Shown in pieces: positions 29,294 to 30,148 of a DNA stretch of 30,148 nucleotides. The stretch covers positions 23,169 to 53,316 of the forward strand of contig NW_003153265.1 of assembly GCF_000003605.2 (NCBI RefSeq), given 5' to 3'. This stretch comes from Saccoglossus kowalevskii (Eukaryota > Hemichordata > Enteropneusta > Harrimaniidae). Every line of letters starts with the position of its first letter. Position 1 is the stretch's first letter. The translations under genes were made by a program, and so were the position numbers. The notes beneath the pieces are model-generated. The model had not been told where the DNA came from. It did not search any database and saw only the letters and a program-made list of their open reading frames with translations.

Positions 29294-30148
29294 TTCCTGC
29301 CATCCAGAATGGTATGTCTGATCACACTAGCCCTAATTCTGCCTGCCATCCAGAATGGTATGTCTAATCACACAAGACCTAATTCTGCCTGCCATCCAGA
29401 ATGGTATGTCAGATCACACTAGCCCTAATTCTGCCTGCCATCCAGAAAGGTATGTCTGATCACACTAGACCTAATTCTGCCTACCATCCAGAATGGTATG
29501 TCTAATCACACTAGACCTAATTCTGCTTGCCATCCAGAATGGTATGTCTGATAACACTAGCCCTAATTTTGCCTGTCATCCAGAATGGTATGTCTAATCA
29601 CACTAGACCTAATTCTGCTTGCTATCCAGAATGGTATGTCTAATCACACTAGACCTAATTCTGCCTGCCATCCAGAATGGTATGTCTAATCACACTAGCT
29701 CTAATTCTGCCTGCCATCCAGAATGGTATGTCTGATCACACTAGACCTAATTCTGTCTGCCATCCAGAATGGTATGTCTAATCACACTAGACCTAATTCT
29801 GCTTGCCATCCAGAATGGTATGTCTAATCACACTAGACCTAATTCTGCTTGCCATCCAGAATGGTATGTCTAATCACACTAGACCTAATTCTGCTTGCCA
29901 TCCAGAATGGTATGTCTAATCACAGTAGACCTAATTCTGCCTGCCATCCAGAATGGTATGTCTGATCACACTAGACCTAATTCTGCCTGCCATCCAGAAT
30001 GGTATGTCTAATCACACTAGACCTAATTCTTCCTGCCATCCAGAATGGTATGTCTAATCACACTAGACCTAATTATTCCTGCCATCCAGAATGTGGTATG
30101 TCTAATCACACTAGACCTAATTCTTCCTGCCATCCAGAATGGTATGTC
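29294..30148. repeat. 46-bp satellite, 18.6 units, open at window end
   Basis: The unit is TGCCTGCCATCCAGAATGGT followed by ATGTCTAATCACACTAGACC and TAATTC. Starts fall every 46 bases from 29294 (29340, 29386, 29432 and so on); one unit near 30076 has 2 extra bases (GTGG). Diagnostic variants (G or A in TCTRATCAC, C or A in TAGMCC, C or T in TGYYTGCC) are shuffled, with TTCCTGCC units at both ends. 46 is not a multiple of three, and stops occur in every frame. The array continues beyond the window. Confidence 0.95.

Noticed and set aside
1-30148. CRISPR array, prokaryotic operons or phage genes
   Set aside because: Tandem arrays here have no distinct spacers, no ribosome-binding-site-led gene runs exist, and the repeats are of animal type.

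Overview
This window looks like non-coding, repeat-rich nuclear DNA from an animal. It is AT-rich, the longest ATG-to-stop reading frame (192 codons) lies inside a minisatellite, and there is no operon-like packing of genes. The repeats include short inverted-repeat transposons with TA target sites, a 5'-truncated non-LTR retrotransposon relic ending in a trinucleotide tail, and several minisatellites. This mix suggests a marine invertebrate, perhaps a mollusc or a hemichordate-like deuterostome. That placement is an inference from general repeat style; no diagnostic gene is present. I found no rRNA, convincing tRNA, CRISPR array or complete protein-coding gene.

Layout. Positions 1-2070 hold nothing I recognise. 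At 2071-2452 an old terminal-inverted-repeat (TIR) element (family D) is split by a TA-target miniature element (2118-2327). A cluster of DR1-type nuclear-receptor motifs lies at 4106-5278, around a 42-bp tandem repeat (4285-4612). A short foldback carrying an NRF1-like palindrome is at 6131-6269, and a second TA-target element at 7265-7475. A three-unit 58-bp repeat (8348-8528) and an old copy of a roughly 550-bp dispersed element (9320-9895) follow. A minus-strand non-LTR retrotransposon relic (11358-11840), an hAT-like non-autonomous element (12240-12551) and further family D copies (12711-12760, 13807-14072, 17529-17675) come next, with a 62-bp tandem repeat at 16285-16526.

From 17.8 to 23.9 kb the structure becomes layered. 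Two GC-rich promoter-like modules lie in inverted orientation 4.7 kb apart (17851-17990 and 22695-22842). Between them are a TA-target element (18462-19186) broken by a younger copy of the dispersed element (18550-19081), a 136-156-bp diverged repeat block (19631-20226), and the first of two 180-bp direct repeats (22069-22257; the second is at 23700-23881).

The right third is dominated by satellites: a 21-bp minisatellite (24649-25133), a 26-bp array with an amplified 51-bp dimer (25870-26561, resuming 27824-27905) and a 46-bp satellite that runs off the end of the window (29294-30148). The 26-bp array is interrupted by a 1.26-kb element with near-identical TIRs of about 120 bp (26562-27823). 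Its interior holds a GC-rich stretch with a perfect CRE, a YY1-like motif and a consensus splice donor, all readable on the minus strand like a captured or resident promoter plus first exon. This is the most interesting object in the window.

The genes do not work together in any visible way. What the window records is transposon nesting order, satellite amplification and scattered regulatory-like motifs.
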